DNA of 64,000 bases, taken from the NCBI GenBank assembly GCA_964500805.1, contig CAZCQH010000028.1:1-64000 (forward strand), in the 5' to 3' direction. Of this stretch, positions 25,745 to 35,771 are shown piece by piece; position 1 is the stretch's first letter, and each line of letters starts with the position of its first letter. The position numbers and the translations under genes were made by a program. The notes beneath the pieces were generated by a model. That model was not told where the DNA came from and ran no database searches. It saw only the letters and a program-made list of their open reading frames with translations. This DNA is from Ga0077555 sp964500805 (GTDB lineage: Bacteria; Pseudomonadota; Alphaproteobacteria; Rhizobiales; Hyphomicrobiaceae).

Positions 25745-26692
25745 TTGGTCGGCAACATTCGAATTGGCACGCGTGGTTCGCCCCTGGCGCTCGCCCAGGC
25801 GCACGAGGTCCGCGACCGACTGATGGCGGCGACAGGCTGGCCGGCCGGGCAGTTCGACGTCGTGACGATTCGCACGAGCGGCGACCGGATCCAGGATCGG
25901 CCGTTGTCGGAGGCGGGCGGCAAGGGCCTGTTCACAAAGGAGATCGAGGAAGCGCTGCTGAGAAGCGAGATCGATCTTGCCGTGCATTCGATGAAAGACA
26001 TGCCGACGGTACTGCCTATGGGCCTCTCGATCGCCGCGATGCTGCCGCGCGCAGATGTGCGGGATGCCTTCATCAGCCTCACGGCCAAATCACTGGCGGA
26101 TCTGCCGCCCGGCTCGAAAGTCGGTACGTCGTCGTTGCGCCGTGCCGCGCAGGTCAAGCGGCTGCGGCCGGACCTCGCCATCGTGCCGTTCCGCGGCAAC
26201 GTGCAGACCCGCCTGCAGAAACTCGCCGACGGCGTGGCGTACGCGACGCTGCTCGCCGTGGCAGGGCTCGACCGGCTCGGCATGAGCGACAGGATCACCG
26301 CTGCGATCGATCCGAAGGACATGCTGCCCGCGGTTGCGCAGGGAGCCATCGGCGTCGAGGTTCGAAGCGATGATGCGCGCATTCGGCAGCTGCTTGCGCC
26401 GATCGACGATGCTGCAACGACGCTGTGTGTCAGCGCCGAGCGTGCATTCCTCGCGCGTCTCGAAGGCTCGTGCCGGACGCCGATCGCGGGCCTTGCCCAC
26501 TTGGCCGGAGGCGACCTGATTGTGCGGGGTGAAATCCTGACGCCCGATGGACGCGAGAGCTTCAAATCGGAGCATCGCGGTCGACCCGAGCAAGCCCTGG
26601 TGCTCGGAGAGGCGCTTGCTGACGAGCTGCTTGCCGCCGCCGGGCCGGAGTTCTTGACCATGCTCGCTGGCAGCGGCGGGGCCAAGACCTGA
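25745..26692 (+). CDS. hemC: Hydroxymethylbilane synthase (porphobilinogen deaminase)
   Basis: 315 residues from TTG 25745, supported by GGAGG 7 bases upstream and by the family N-terminus IRIGTRGSPLALAQA. Polymerises four porphobilinogens into hydroxymethylbilane. Cofactor-binding Cys243 lies in GSCRTPIAGLA, and VHSMKDMPT and GTSSLRRAAQ are present. hemD starts on the stop codon (TGATG overlap), so the two are translationally coupled. Confidence 0.96.
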   Translation: MVGNIRIGTRGSPLALAQAHEVRDRLMAATGWPAGQFDVVTIRTSGDRIQDRPLSEAGGKGLFTKEIEEALLRSEIDLAVHSMKDMPTVLPMGLSIAAMLPRADVRDAFISLTAKSLADLPPGSKVGTSSLRRAAQVKRLRPDLAIVPFRGNVQTRLQKLADGVAYATLLAVAGLDRLGMSDRITAAIDPKDMLPAVAQGAIGVEVRSDDARIRQLLAPIDDAATTLCVSAERAFLARLEGSCRTPIAGLAHLAGGDLIVRGEILTPDGRESFKSEHRGRPEQALVLGEALADELLAAAGPEFLTMLAGSGGAKT

Positions 26693-27426
26693 TGCGCGTC
26701 CTCGTTACACGGCCTGAACCTGACGGGCTGAAGCTCAAGGGCTTGCTCGAGGAGCGTGGACATCAGGCCGACGTCGAACCGCTGATGCATACGACCTTCG
26801 TCGCGTTCGATCCGGCAGAGCTGGATGGCGTGACTGCCGTTATTGCGACGAGCCGAAATGCGCTTCGGGCCATCAAGGGCGCGGCCAGTCCCGAGCAGCT
26901 TCGCAGTTTGACGGTCTATGCCGTCGGCGCGGCCACAGCGGAGGAGGCGCGCCGCATGGGATTCGGAACCGTGATCAAGGGACCGGGCACGGCATCAGCG
27001 CTGATCCCGATTCTCGCCTCAACGCTTGATCCCATGGAGGAAATGCTGCTGCATCTCCGGGGCGACAGGGTTGCCGTCGATATGCGCGGCGAGCTCGAAG
27101 CGCTGGGATTTCGAGTCGTCGAGTCCGTTGTCTACAGAACGCGGGCGGTCGATCGCATGTCGATCGACACGCAGGAGCGGATCATCGACGGTGAGATAGA
27201 AGCCGTGATGCTGATGTCTCCACAAACCGCGCAGATCTACTCGCGCCTGATCCAGAAGTACCGCTTCCAGGAACACGTTCGGGAGATCCTGCACCTGTGC
27301 CTATCGGAAGCGGTTGCCGCTCACCTTTCGCCTTTAGGCGATGTGGCAATTGATATTGCGGAGGCTCCGACCCTCGAGGAAATGCTTGCCCTCACTGATC
27401 TCGCTGCTGCAAAATTGGAGCTATGA
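26692..27426 (+). CDS. hemD: Uroporphyrinogen-III synthase
   Basis: 244 residues. Cyclises and inverts ring D of hydroxymethylbilane. The family is poorly conserved; here MRVLVTRPEPDG, AVIATSRNALRAI, YAVGAATAEEARRMGF and the second-domain SPQTAQIYSRL match HemD. It starts in the hemC stop codon. It is followed by mic60 and hemY in the order known for alphaproteobacteria. Confidence 0.93.
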   Translation: MRVLVTRPEPDGLKLKGLLEERGHQADVEPLMHTTFVAFDPAELDGVTAVIATSRNALRAIKGAASPEQLRSLTVYAVGAATAEEARRMGFGTVIKGPGTASALIPILASTLDPMEEMLLHLRGDRVAVDMRGELEALGFRVVESVVYRTRAVDRMSIDTQERIIDGEIEAVMLMSPQTAQIYSRLIQKYRFQEHVREILHLCLSEAVAAHLSPLGDVAIDIAEAPTLEEMLALTDLAAAKLEL

Positions 27427-27533
27427 GCTTATACCCTTAGTCCAGTATAGCTTTCGGTCTTCTCGCGTCGCGCAATCTGTGTTCGCGGTCGGATAGATCG
27501 GAACGGGTTCCGCTGTTGAGAGGCGTGAGGACC

Positions 27534-29348
27534 ATGACCGATAAAAAGGACGGACCCGGCAAGGGACCTGAGCGTAGCGCGGCGGACGGCCCGAATCCGA
27601 AGCGGCCCTTCGCAACCATCGATCTCAAGGCCACAGAGGTTCCGAGCGCGACAGCCACGGCGAAGGCGGGCGATGGCTCACAAGGCGCGACTGCCGAAAA
27701 GATTGCTGCGGCGTCGAGGAGTTCCGCACATGCTGCTGCGGCAATGGCTGCTGCTGCGCAAATGACCAGCGCTTCGGGCAAGAAACCCGCCGCAGCAGCG
27801 TCCGATACGATCGCATCCGACGGGGCCAAGGGTGCAGCGGCTCGTGCGACCCCGGCAGGCCCGATGAGCGCCTCTCAGCCGAGATCGGGTTCGGGCTTCG
27901 GGCGGTTCGTCTCGTACGTGGTGGCCGGTATCGCGGGTGGCGTATTGGCGTTGCTTGGCCAGCAGTTTCTGGCACTCGGCCTCGGCTCCGATGGCGGAAG
28001 GCCGCAGGCGACGTCGATTGGCGGCATTGCGCCGGACCACGCGGCGCGCCTGAATGTACTCGAGAAGCAGGTGCGCGAGCGGCTCGCGGCATCGGCGCCG
28101 ACCGAGGGACAACGCGCGGCAGATGCCGGCAATCTGGCAAGACTGGAGGAGATGGCAAAGCAGCTCGCGTCAGTCAGCGAGACGCAAACCAAAATCGCCG
28201 CCGCGCAAGCCACGTTGAAGGACGACGTCGGAAAGCTATCCGGTGCTGTGGGCCCGTCAGGCGGGGAACTGGTCAATCGAATTGCCGGTCTCGAGGAGCA
28301 GCTTGCCACCATGGCGCGTGCCGCTTCGGCAAACCCAGAGTCGGCCGGTCGTCTGCCGCAGCTCGCCCAGCTGACGGGCCAGATCTCCGACTTGCGTGCG
28401 GCGCTGGACACGCGACTGCAGGCACTGCGCAAGGATCTGATCCAGGAGATCCAGGCGCGGACGAATGTCAGCACGGAGGCGGCGGAAGCCGCCAAAGCCG
28501 GAACCAAGCGGATCGACGGCGAAGTCGCCCAGATGAAAACCGACACCGCCAAGATGTCGGAGCGGATCGATCTGATCAAAGCGGGCTCTGATAAGGTAGA
28601 GCAAACGTTGAAAGGCCTGCAGGACGAAGCACAAAGCTTCAAGACCGCGCTTGACGGCGTCAAGACCAGCACTTCTGAACAGATCAAGGCAACAGCCAAG
28701 CCGACCGACATCGCGCTTGCCGTCACGCCGCTCGCGACCAAGGTCACCGCTCTCGAGACGAGCGTGCAAAGCGTCATCAAGGCGGAAGAGGACCGCAAGT
28801 CAAATGCCGAGCGGATCGTGCTCTCGCTGGAGCTTGGCAACCTGAAGCGAGCCATGGACCGCGGCCACGCGTATGCACCCGAGCTTGCCGAAGTGAAGAA
28901 AGTCGCGGGCAACCGCATCGACGTGGCATCGCTCGAGAAGTATCAGAATGAGGGTGTGCCCTCGATGGCCGAGCTCACCCGCAATTTCGGAACAATCGCC
29001 AATGCTGTGATCGATGCCGACTCGCAGCCTGCCGACGGCACGGTCGTCGATCGCTTGATCTCGGGTGCCAAGTCGGTCGTTAGGGTGCGCAAGACCACGT
29101 ATAGTCCGAACGACAATTCCGCAGAGGCCGTGGTAGCCCGAATGGAAGCCGCGTTGAAAGAGCAACGCCTCCAGGATGTCATCGCCGAGTCGCAGAAGTT
29201 GTCCCAGCGAGCTCTGAAGCCGGCCCAGGATTGGTTGCGCAAGGTCGATGCACGCCGCAGCGTCGACGTGGCGTTGGCCGCCATCGATCAGGCGCTGAAG
29301 TCGTCGCTCGGTGCGGGTCCGGCCAGCCAGAAAGGCGCGAAGCAATGA
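27534..29348 (+). CDS. Alphaproteobacterial Mic60/mitofilin-domain inner membrane protein
   Basis: 604 residues from ATG 27534 (GTGAGGACC upstream). Residues 1-120 are low-complexity, rich in Ala, Ser, Lys and Pro; one transmembrane helix lies near 122-145; the rest is periplasmic and largely coiled-coil (regular heptads around 180-430), ending in a helical mitofilin-like segment (KPAQDWLRKVDARRSVD). Bacterial Mic60 is the ancestor of the mitochondrial cristae-junction protein and shapes intracytoplasmic membranes. The gene neighbourhood hemC-hemD-mic60-hemY is characteristic. The stop overlaps the hemY start (ATGA). Confidence 0.85.
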   Translation: MTDKKDGPGKGPERSAADGPNPKRPFATIDLKATEVPSATATAKAGDGSQGATAEKIAAASRSSAHAAAAMAAAAQMTSASGKKPAAAASDTIASDGAKGAAARATPAGPMSASQPRSGSGFGRFVSYVVAGIAGGVLALLGQQFLALGLGSDGGRPQATSIGGIAPDHAARLNVLEKQVRERLAASAPTEGQRAADAGNLARLEEMAKQLASVSETQTKIAAAQATLKDDVGKLSGAVGPSGGELVNRIAGLEEQLATMARAASANPESAGRLPQLAQLTGQISDLRAALDTRLQALRKDLIQEIQARTNVSTEAAEAAKAGTKRIDGEVAQMKTDTAKMSERIDLIKAGSDKVEQTLKGLQDEAQSFKTALDGVKTSTSEQIKATAKPTDIALAVTPLATKVTALETSVQSVIKAEEDRKSNAERIVLSLELGNLKRAMDRGHAYAPELAEVKKVAGNRIDVASLEKYQNEGVPSMAELTRNFGTIANAVIDADSQPADGTVVDRLISGAKSVVRVRKTTYSPNDNSAEAVVARMEAALKEQRLQDVIAESQKLSQRALKPAQDWLRKVDARRSVDVALAAIDQALKSSLGAGPASQKGAKQ

Positions 29349-31375
29349 TCCGTCTCGTCCTGATTCTGCTCGGTGCGATCGCCCTTTCGGCCGGACTGTC
29401 GTGGTTGGCGGATCAGCCCGGCTCGATCGCGATCACGTGGCCAGGCTATGTCATAGAGACCAGCGTCTTCCGTGCAGCGGTGATCGCTGCGCTGTTGATC
29501 GGAGCATCGATTTTGCTCTGGTCGATTGCGCGGCAGATCTGGACGAGTCCGGCGGCAGTCGGCCGGTTTTTTCAGCGGCGGCGGCAAGAACGCGGCCTCG
29601 ATGCATTGTCGAGCGGCATGATCGCCATCGGAGCCGGCGACCGGGCGCTGGCCACGCGCTACGCGCTGCAAGCGCGCAAGGCATTGCCGAACGAGCCCTT
29701 GACACATCTCTTGCGCGCCCAGGCGGCGCAATTGTCGGGTGACCGGACCACCTCACGGCGCATTTTCGAGGCGATGCTGGGCTCACCCGATACCGAGCAA
29801 TTGGGTCTGCGCGGGCTTTTCCTCGAAGCCGAGCGTGAAGGCGAGGCAGAAGCTGCTCGGCAGTTCGCGGCCCGCGCCATGGCGCTCAATCCGAAGCTGT
29901 CCTGGGCGATCGACGCGCTCTTCGAGCTCCAGTGCAAAGACGAGGATTGGAGTGGTGCGCTCGAGACGCTGGCGGTGGCGCGAAAGAATGGCTTGATCGA
30001 AAAGCCCGACGCAGACCGCCGGCGCGCAGTTTTGCTCACGGCACGGGCACAAGCTCTGGAAGACGAGAACAGCCAGAGGGCGCTGGCGCTGGCGCAGGAA
30101 GCGCATGGACTGGCTGCCGATCTCGTGCCGGCGGCAGCGATCGCTGCACGCCAGCTTGCCGCGCGCGGAAGCACGCCTAAGGCGGCAAAGATCATCGAGA
30201 AGACCTGGAAGCTGTCCCCGCATCCTGATCTGGCAGCGGTTTATGCCTTTGCGCGGCCCGGCGATAGTCCGCGTGATCGGCTCGAGCGGGTGCAGCGCCT
30301 CGCCAGACTGAATCCGCATTCAAGCGAAGGTCCGATCGCCGTTGCGACTTCGGCGATCGAAGCCCGCAATTGGAGCGAGGCGCGCAAGGCGCTGGCGCCA
30401 TTGCTCGAGAGCCGGCTGTCGCAGCGCGTTTGCACGCTGATGGCGCGCATTGAAAATGGAGAGCGCGCCAACCAGGGCGGCGTGCGCGAATGGGTTGCCC
30501 GCGCCGTCCATGCGCCGCGCGATCCGGCATGGACCGCGGATGGGATCGTGTCCGACACCTGGAAACCGATCTCGCCCGTGACTGGCGCGCTTGATGCGTT
30601 CCAGTGGAGAGTGCCGGTCGAAACCGCGCAATCGGAAACATCCGAGCAGACGCTCGAGCGCATGGAAGAGCTGGTCATGCTTGGCAACGATGTGGCGGAT
30701 GGGCCCGTCATCGATGCCAGGGACCGTGACGCCGATGGCGACAGCAGCACGGCTTCTGACGTCGTCGATACCGAGCCTGCTCAGACCGCGAGGCCAACTG
30801 CTGGGCATGCCGCTGGAGGCGATAGCGACGACGCACGCGCGACCAGTCGCGGAGAGGCGCCAATGGCGGCCCGAAATGCCATTGCAAGTGCTGACGGGCC
30901 ATCCATGACGACAACGGATGCCAGCCGCACAAGCGGAACGCCAAGCGCGCGCGGCACAGGAAGCCACCCGCCGCACCCTGTATCTGCAGGCGCGGGTTCG
31001 ATCTCTGCCGGGAAGGCACCGCCGCCTGCAGACTCGCGCTCGCCGGCGCCGGTCATCGTTTCTCAACGGCAACCGAGGATCGTCGTCGCCAAGCCGGTGG
31101 CACCAGCGGCGGTGGCTGATGCGAACGAGCGAGCGTCCAGCGGGCCTCAGGCGGGTTCGACCGCGGTGCTTGCCGGCGGCGCTTCGGTCGCGGCGATCGA
31201 GACTGTACGGAATGGCACGGTCGTGACACCGGTTCGCCCGCTGAAGCCTCAGGAAGTCAGGGCGAAGAGCTCCGATCCGCAACTGTTCGTGCCACCGCGC
31301 ACACCGGCCGCTCCGGGGCAGGACAACGTCGACGCAGACGCGCGAAATCATCGGTCCAAGCCCGCTCAGCGATGA
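29345..31375 (+). CDS. HemY-like TPR membrane protein with long disordered tail
   Basis: 676 residues from ATG 29345, overlapping mic60 by 4 bp. The N-terminal HemY domain has two membrane helices (about 2-20 and 38-60) and FFQRRRQERGLDALSSGMIAIGAGD, followed by tetratricopeptide-type helical repeats to about residue 400. From about 440 to the end the sequence is low-complexity (Ala, Ser, Pro, Thr, Asp). Despite its name HemY of this type is not an enzyme of known step; it accompanies heme genes and is thought to be a membrane scaffold. Family members are usually 400-550 residues, so the tail is an extension. Confidence 0.85.
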   Translation: MIRLVLILLGAIALSAGLSWLADQPGSIAITWPGYVIETSVFRAAVIAALLIGASILLWSIARQIWTSPAAVGRFFQRRRQERGLDALSSGMIAIGAGDRALATRYALQARKALPNEPLTHLLRAQAAQLSGDRTTSRRIFEAMLGSPDTEQLGLRGLFLEAEREGEAEAARQFAARAMALNPKLSWAIDALFELQCKDEDWSGALETLAVARKNGLIEKPDADRRRAVLLTARAQALEDENSQRALALAQEAHGLAADLVPAAAIAARQLAARGSTPKAAKIIEKTWKLSPHPDLAAVYAFARPGDSPRDRLERVQRLARLNPHSSEGPIAVATSAIEARNWSEARKALAPLLESRLSQRVCTLMARIENGERANQGGVREWVARAVHAPRDPAWTADGIVSDTWKPISPVTGALDAFQWRVPVETAQSETSEQTLERMEELVMLGNDVADGPVIDARDRDADGDSSTASDVVDTEPAQTARPTAGHAAGGDSDDARATSRGEAPMAARNAIASADGPSMTTTDASRTSGTPSARGTGSHPPHPVSAGAGSISAGKAPPPADSRSPAPVIVSQRQPRIVVAKPVAPAAVADANERASSGPQAGSTAVLAGGASVAAIETVRNGTVVTPVRPLKPQEVRAKSSDPQLFVPPRTPAAPGQDNVDADARNHRSKPAQR

Positions 31376-31418
31376 TGCCTGATCGCGCACGCGCAATACC
31401 GTGTAACCGGTGCGATGC

Positions 31419-32612
31419 TCAGACCTGAACTGCTCCGCTCCTGATCAGAGCCGTGATCTCCGGCGCCGAGAAATCGAGGTCGCGAAGCAGCTCTTCGGTG
31501 TGCTCGCCGCGTGCGGGCGGCGGCCGCTCGGGTGTCATGAAGCTGCCGTTGATGCGGATTGGCGCGCCGACAACCGTCGGGGCGCCGGCCAGCTTGGGGT
31601 CGAGCAATGGTATGACGGCGGCCAGTTGCGGATCGTGGACCACATCGGCGACCGTGTTGATCGGCCCGCATAGAATGTCCGCCGTGCGCAAGCGCTCCAG
31701 CCAGTACTCGGATGTGTTGGATGCAAAGATCGGCCCGATGATGCGATCAAGATCCGCACGGTTCTTCACGCGCTCGGGGTTGCTGCGGAAGCGCGGGTCA
31801 TCGGTGAGGTGAACGAGTTCCATGGCGGCGCAGAACTTCTGCCAATGCGAGTCGCGCAATACGGCTACGGAAATGTAGCGCCCGCCGGAGACCTCGTAAG
31901 CTCCGGCAGGAGCCAGCGAGGTATTCTGGTTGCCTTGCCGGGCAGGCATGCGTCCCGACGCGATGTGATCGGCAACAGGTGCACCGAGCAGCGAGACGGC
32001 GGCTGCCATCAGGCTGATATCGATTTCGGCGCCGCCCCGACCCGAGAGGCGGCCATAAAGCGCCAGCAGAATACCTTGCACGGCGTGATTGGCGGCCGTG
32101 AGGTCAACCAGCGGAAAGCCGACGCGCAATGGCGGTCCGTCCGCCTCGCCGACGACACTCATGATCCCGCTCATCGCCTGCATGATGGTATCGCTCGCCG
32201 GATACTTTGCGAGCGGGCCTTCCTGGCCGTAGCCCGAGACGGTGCAATACACGATGTCGGGTTTCAGAGCTCGACAGTCGGCATAGCCAAGACCCAGCCG
32301 TCTCATGACGCCGGCACGATAGTTCGAGAGCACGACATCGGCACGCGACACGAGACGCGTAATCACCTCGCGGCTCTCCGGCACGTCCAAATCCAGGCAG
32401 ATGTCGCGCTTGTTGCGATTGAGTGCAACGAACTGCGCGCCGCCAACCGCCGAGATGCTACCGCTGCCGGTCGTGCGCGCCCAATCACCGGCCGGCCGCT
32501 CGATCTTGATGACATTGGCGCCCATGTCGCCGAGCAACATGGCTGCGTAGGGCCCTGCCACACCCTCGGTCATGTCGATGACTGTAATCGCCGCGAGGAT
32601 CTTGCTGGCCAT
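31419..32612 (-). CDS. CaiB/BaiF-family (class III) CoA-transferase
   Basis: 397 residues from ATG 32612. Transfers CoA between carboxylic acids. Signatures: VIDMTEGVAGPYAAMLLGDMGA at the N-terminus, VALNRNKRDICLDL, and the catalytic Asp170 in GFPLVDLTAAN. The substrates are not predictable. A second family member, only distantly similar, lies at 33652-34836 with an SDR between them; the two are divergent from each other. AAGGACC lies upstream of the start. Confidence 0.88.
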   Translation of the reverse strand: MASKILAAITVIDMTEGVAGPYAAMLLGDMGANVIKIERPAGDWARTTGSGSISAVGGAQFVALNRNKRDICLDLDVPESREVITRLVSRADVVLSNYRAGVMRRLGLGYADCRALKPDIVYCTVSGYGQEGPLAKYPASDTIMQAMSGIMSVVGEADGPPLRVGFPLVDLTAANHAVQGILLALYGRLSGRGGAEIDISLMAAAVSLLGAPVADHIASGRMPARQGNQNTSLAPAGAYEVSGGRYISVAVLRDSHWQKFCAAMELVHLTDDPRFRSNPERVKNRADLDRIIGPIFASNTSEYWLERLRTADILCGPINTVADVVHDPQLAAVIPLLDPKLAGAPTVVGAPIRINGSFMTPERPPPARGEHTEELLRDLDFSAPEITALIRSGAVQV

Positions 32613-32725
32613 CGGTACTGGGTCCTTGTCAATCGTCGGTCGCGTTGCTGCTGGACAACGGTGCCTTCGGCATCGCAACATTCAGCGTAACGGCATTGGT
32701 CGGGCGCGCATAGGAGGAGACACAC

Positions 32726-33541
32726 ATGCCAGAGATGGGTTTGAAGGACAAAGTGGCCATCGTGACTGGCGCTGGCTCTCGCGCTGCGGGCATCGGCAAT
32801 GGCCGGGCTGCTGCAATCCTGCTGGCGCGTGAGGGGGCCAAAGTGGTGCTTCTCGATGCGACGCGCGAGTTGGCTGAAGCGACAAAGAAAATGATCGACG
32901 ACGAGAAGGGAACCTCGATGGTCGTCGTCGCGGACGTAACGAACAAGGACTCCTGCGCGGCCGCCGTCGCCGAGGCCGTGAAGCAGTGGGGCCGAGTCGA
33001 TATCCTGGTAAACAACGTCGGCGTCGGCGGGCCGATGGGCAATGCGGTCGAGGTCGACCCCGACGCCTGGGATGCAGCAATGCGCGTCAACGTCACGTCG
33101 ATGATGCTGATGGCGAAGTACGCAATTCCAGAAATGCGCAAGCAAGGCGGCGGCGCCATCGTCAATATTGCTTCGATCGATGGTCTGCGCGGCGGCAATC
33201 CGAACCTCTTCTACACGGCCTCTAAGGGAGCCGTCGTGCAGATGACGCGCGCCATGGCAACGCAACATGGTCCGGAGGGCATTCGCGCCAACTGCATCGC
33301 GCCCGGCTATGTCTACACGCCGCTGGTTTTCGCGGCGGGCATGGAGCCCGAGTTGCGCGAGGCGCGCCGCAAAAGCAATTTGTTGCAGACAGAGGGCACC
33401 GGCTGGGACATCGGCAATGCCGTCGTCTATCTCGCATCAAACCAGTCGCGCTGGGTCACGGGAGTGATCCTGTCGGTCGACGCAGGCTCCATGGCCGGCA
33501 CGCTCAACAGTCCGACGCCCAGGCGCACCTTCGATCAATAG
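32726..33541 (+). CDS. Short-chain dehydrogenase/reductase
   Basis: 271 residues with AGGAGG upstream. Cofactor motif TGAGSRAAGIG (14-24) carries a 3-residue-longer loop than usual. NNVG (96-99) and catalytic Tyr163-x3-Lys167 (FYTASK) are present, with NIASIDG supplying the Ser. Probably NAD(P)H-dependent action on a hydroxyacyl or cyclic alcohol. It heads the run SDR, CoA-transferase, NMT1-like, ferredoxin, P450 on the plus strand. Confidence 0.87.
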   Translation: MPEMGLKDKVAIVTGAGSRAAGIGNGRAAAILLAREGAKVVLLDATRELAEATKKMIDDEKGTSMVVVADVTNKDSCAAAVAEAVKQWGRVDILVNNVGVGGPMGNAVEVDPDAWDAAMRVNVTSMMLMAKYAIPEMRKQGGGAIVNIASIDGLRGGNPNLFYTASKGAVVQMTRAMATQHGPEGIRANCIAPGYVYTPLVFAAGMEPELREARRKSNLLQTEGTGWDIGNAVVYLASNQSRWVTGVILSVDAGSMAGTLNSPTPRRTFDQ

Positions 33542-33651
33542 GCATCGAAACTCCCGACAGGTATGTCACAGGGCCCCTTGGTGGGCTCAACATTCGGGTC
33601 TAGTCTCCCGTGCCGTGAGCCGCGAGGCGGCTGCCAGCCGAGGAGATAGCC

Positions 33652-34836
33652 ATGACGGGGAAGCTGCCGCTCGAAGGCATCAAGGTGCTCGATCTCACCG
33701 CCCACCGTGCCGGACCAACGTCGGTGCGCCAGCTTGCCGACTGGGGGGCCTCCGTGATCAAGATCGAACCGCCGTCTGAGTCGGACGTCGATGCCATGGG
33801 CGGCAAGCGGCACGGCTTCGACTTCCAGAACCTGCACCGCAACAAGCGCTCGATGACGCTCAATTTGAAGAGCCCCGAAGGCCACGCCATCTTCATGAAG
33901 CTGGTGAAGGACGCCGACATCGTCGTCGAGAACATGCGGTCGGACGTGAAGGGCCGCCTGAAGGTCGACTACGACGCCTGCTGCAAGGTCAATCCGCGGA
34001 TCATTTACGGCTCAATCGCCGGTTTCGGCCAGACAGGCCCCGACGCAGCGCGTCCCGGCGTCGACCAGATCGCGCAGGGCATGGGCGGCTTGATGTCGAT
34101 CACGGGCCTGCCGGGGCAAGGGCCGGTGCGCGTGGGCATTCCGATTGCGGACCTGACGTCGGGCCTATTGCTGGCGCAGGCGATGATTCTCGCGCTCTAC
34201 GACCGCGAAAAGACCGGCAAGGGACAATGGGTCCACACCTCGCTGATCGAAGCGCAAATCTTCATGCTCGATTTCCAGGCGGCGCGCTGGCTGATCGCCG
34301 GCGAAGTGCCGAAGCAGGCAGGCAACGACCATCCGACCGGCATTCCGACAGGTGTCTTCCCGACCTCGGACGGCCATATCAACATCGCGGCGTCGGGAGA
34401 CAACCTCTATGTGCGCTGCTGCGAGGCATTGGGCGTGCCCGAGTTGATCACGCATCCGGACTACGCGACTGGCGGCAATCGCTCGAAGAACCGCAAGGTG
34501 CTGAATGGGCTGCTCGCGGAGCGGACCAAGACCAACACCAGCGCGCATTGGATCGCGGCGCTGAACAAGGCTGGCGTCCCATGCGGCCCGATCAACAACA
34601 TCCAGCAGACGTTCGACGAGCCGCAGGTGAAGCACCTCGGCATCGCGCGGCCGGTCAAGCATAAAAAGCTCGGCCGTATCCGCGTAGTCGGCCAGCCGAT
34701 CAACATGTCGCGCTATCCGCAGCCCGAGGAGCTGGGCCCCACGCCCGATCTCGGTGAGCATACCGACGCCGTGCTGAAGGACCTCGGCTACGGCGCTGGA
34801 GACATCGCCGCGCTCAAGCAGAAGAAGGTGATCTGA
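33652..34836 (+). CDS. CaiB/BaiF-family (class III) CoA-transferase
   Basis: 394 residues with GAGGAGA upstream. MTGKLPLEGIKVLDLTAHRAGP, LHRNKRSMTLNLKS, GFGQTGPDA and the catalytic Asp167 in GIPIADLTSG define the family. Succinyl- or formyl-CoA-type CoA donors are typical. Its position before an NMT1-like binding protein and a ferredoxin-P450 pair suggests activation of an organic acid whose derivative is then hydroxylated; this is an inference from context only. Confidence 0.88.
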   Translation: MTGKLPLEGIKVLDLTAHRAGPTSVRQLADWGASVIKIEPPSESDVDAMGGKRHGFDFQNLHRNKRSMTLNLKSPEGHAIFMKLVKDADIVVENMRSDVKGRLKVDYDACCKVNPRIIYGSIAGFGQTGPDAARPGVDQIAQGMGGLMSITGLPGQGPVRVGIPIADLTSGLLLAQAMILALYDREKTGKGQWVHTSLIEAQIFMLDFQAARWLIAGEVPKQAGNDHPTGIPTGVFPTSDGHINIAASGDNLYVRCCEALGVPELITHPDYATGGNRSKNRKVLNGLLAERTKTNTSAHWIAALNKAGVPCGPINNIQQTFDEPQVKHLGIARPVKHKKLGRIRVVGQPINMSRYPQPEELGPTPDLGEHTDAVLKDLGYGAGDIAALKQKKVI

Positions 34837-34839
34837 GCT

Positions 34840-35733
34840 ATGCGCATGCGGCTGGCCGAGAATTTCCGCGCGGTGTTTTATGCACCGTTCTACGCAACGC
34901 TGGCGCTCGGCTACTTCAAGCGCGAAGGGCTCGACGTGGAGCTGGTCGAAAGCAACGGCCCGGGCGGTGGCCCGCAAGCGCTGCTCGACGGCAAGGCCGA
35001 GATCACCTGGGGCGGGCCGATGCGCATCATGAAGGCGCGCGACGAGAATGGTCCCAGCTACATGTGCTTCTGCGAGGTCGTCAGGCGCGACCCGTTCTAT
35101 CTCGTGGGGCGGGGAGGCGCGGGCAGCTTCAAGCTGGCTGATCTCAAGGATGCGCGTATCGGCAGCGTCTCCGAGGTGCCGACGCCGTGGCTCTGTCTGC
35201 AGCACGACCTTCGCGAGCTCGGGATCGACCCGACGAAAATCTCGCGCATCGCGGACAAGCCGATGGCGGAGAATCTCGAGGCGGTCGAGGACGGCCGGCT
35301 GGACGTTGTGCAGCTCTTCGAGCCCTACGCCGAGATCGCGCTCTCGAAGGGCCTGAGCGTCCTCCATGCTCAGGCAAGCCGCGGCGACACGTCGTACACC
35401 ACGCTGTGCGGGACGCGCGAGACGATCGCCAGGTACAAGGACGCTTATGCCGCGATGACTCGTGCGGTGGCGGGGATGCAGGACTGGCTGCACACACATT
35501 CAGGTGCTGACCTGGCGAAGGCAGTGCAGTCTTTCTATCCGGGAATCGACCAGGCCGTGCTCACGGCAGCCTTCGACCGATACAAGAAGAATGAGCTCTG
35601 GGCTCGCGATACCGTCATCTCGCGCAAGGGCTTCGACCGGCTTGCGGTCAGCCTGCAGTCGGGCGGTTTCATCAGGAGGCTGCCGGACTACGAGGACTGC
35701 GTCGTAGATTTCCTGGCGAAACCACGGGTATAG
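34840..35733 (+). CDS. NMT1/SsuA-like substrate-binding-fold protein without signal peptide
   Basis: 297 residues. The type II periplasmic-binding fold of the ThiY/SsuA (NMT1) group is visible: YAPFYATLALGYFKREGLDVEL, LLDGKAEITWGGPM and VPTPWLCLQHDLRELGIDP. It starts MRMRLAENFRAVFYAP directly in the first strand and has no signal peptide, so it is probably cytoplasmic, unlike normal ABC binding proteins. It could be an enzyme of the THI5 type or a ligand sensor. No permease or ATPase gene is adjacent. Three bases separate it from the CoA-transferase gene. Confidence 0.78.
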   Translation: MRMRLAENFRAVFYAPFYATLALGYFKREGLDVELVESNGPGGGPQALLDGKAEITWGGPMRIMKARDENGPSYMCFCEVVRRDPFYLVGRGGAGSFKLADLKDARIGSVSEVPTPWLCLQHDLRELGIDPTKISRIADKPMAENLEAVEDGRLDVVQLFEPYAEIALSKGLSVLHAQASRGDTSYTTLCGTRETIARYKDAYAAMTRAVAGMQDWLHTHSGADLAKAVQSFYPGIDQAVLTAAFDRYKKNELWARDTVISRKGFDRLAVSLQSGGFIRRLPDYEDCVVDFLAKPRV

Positions 35734-35771
35734 TCGGCGAAGTCCCGATTGCAGCAAACCTGAGCAGCGAT

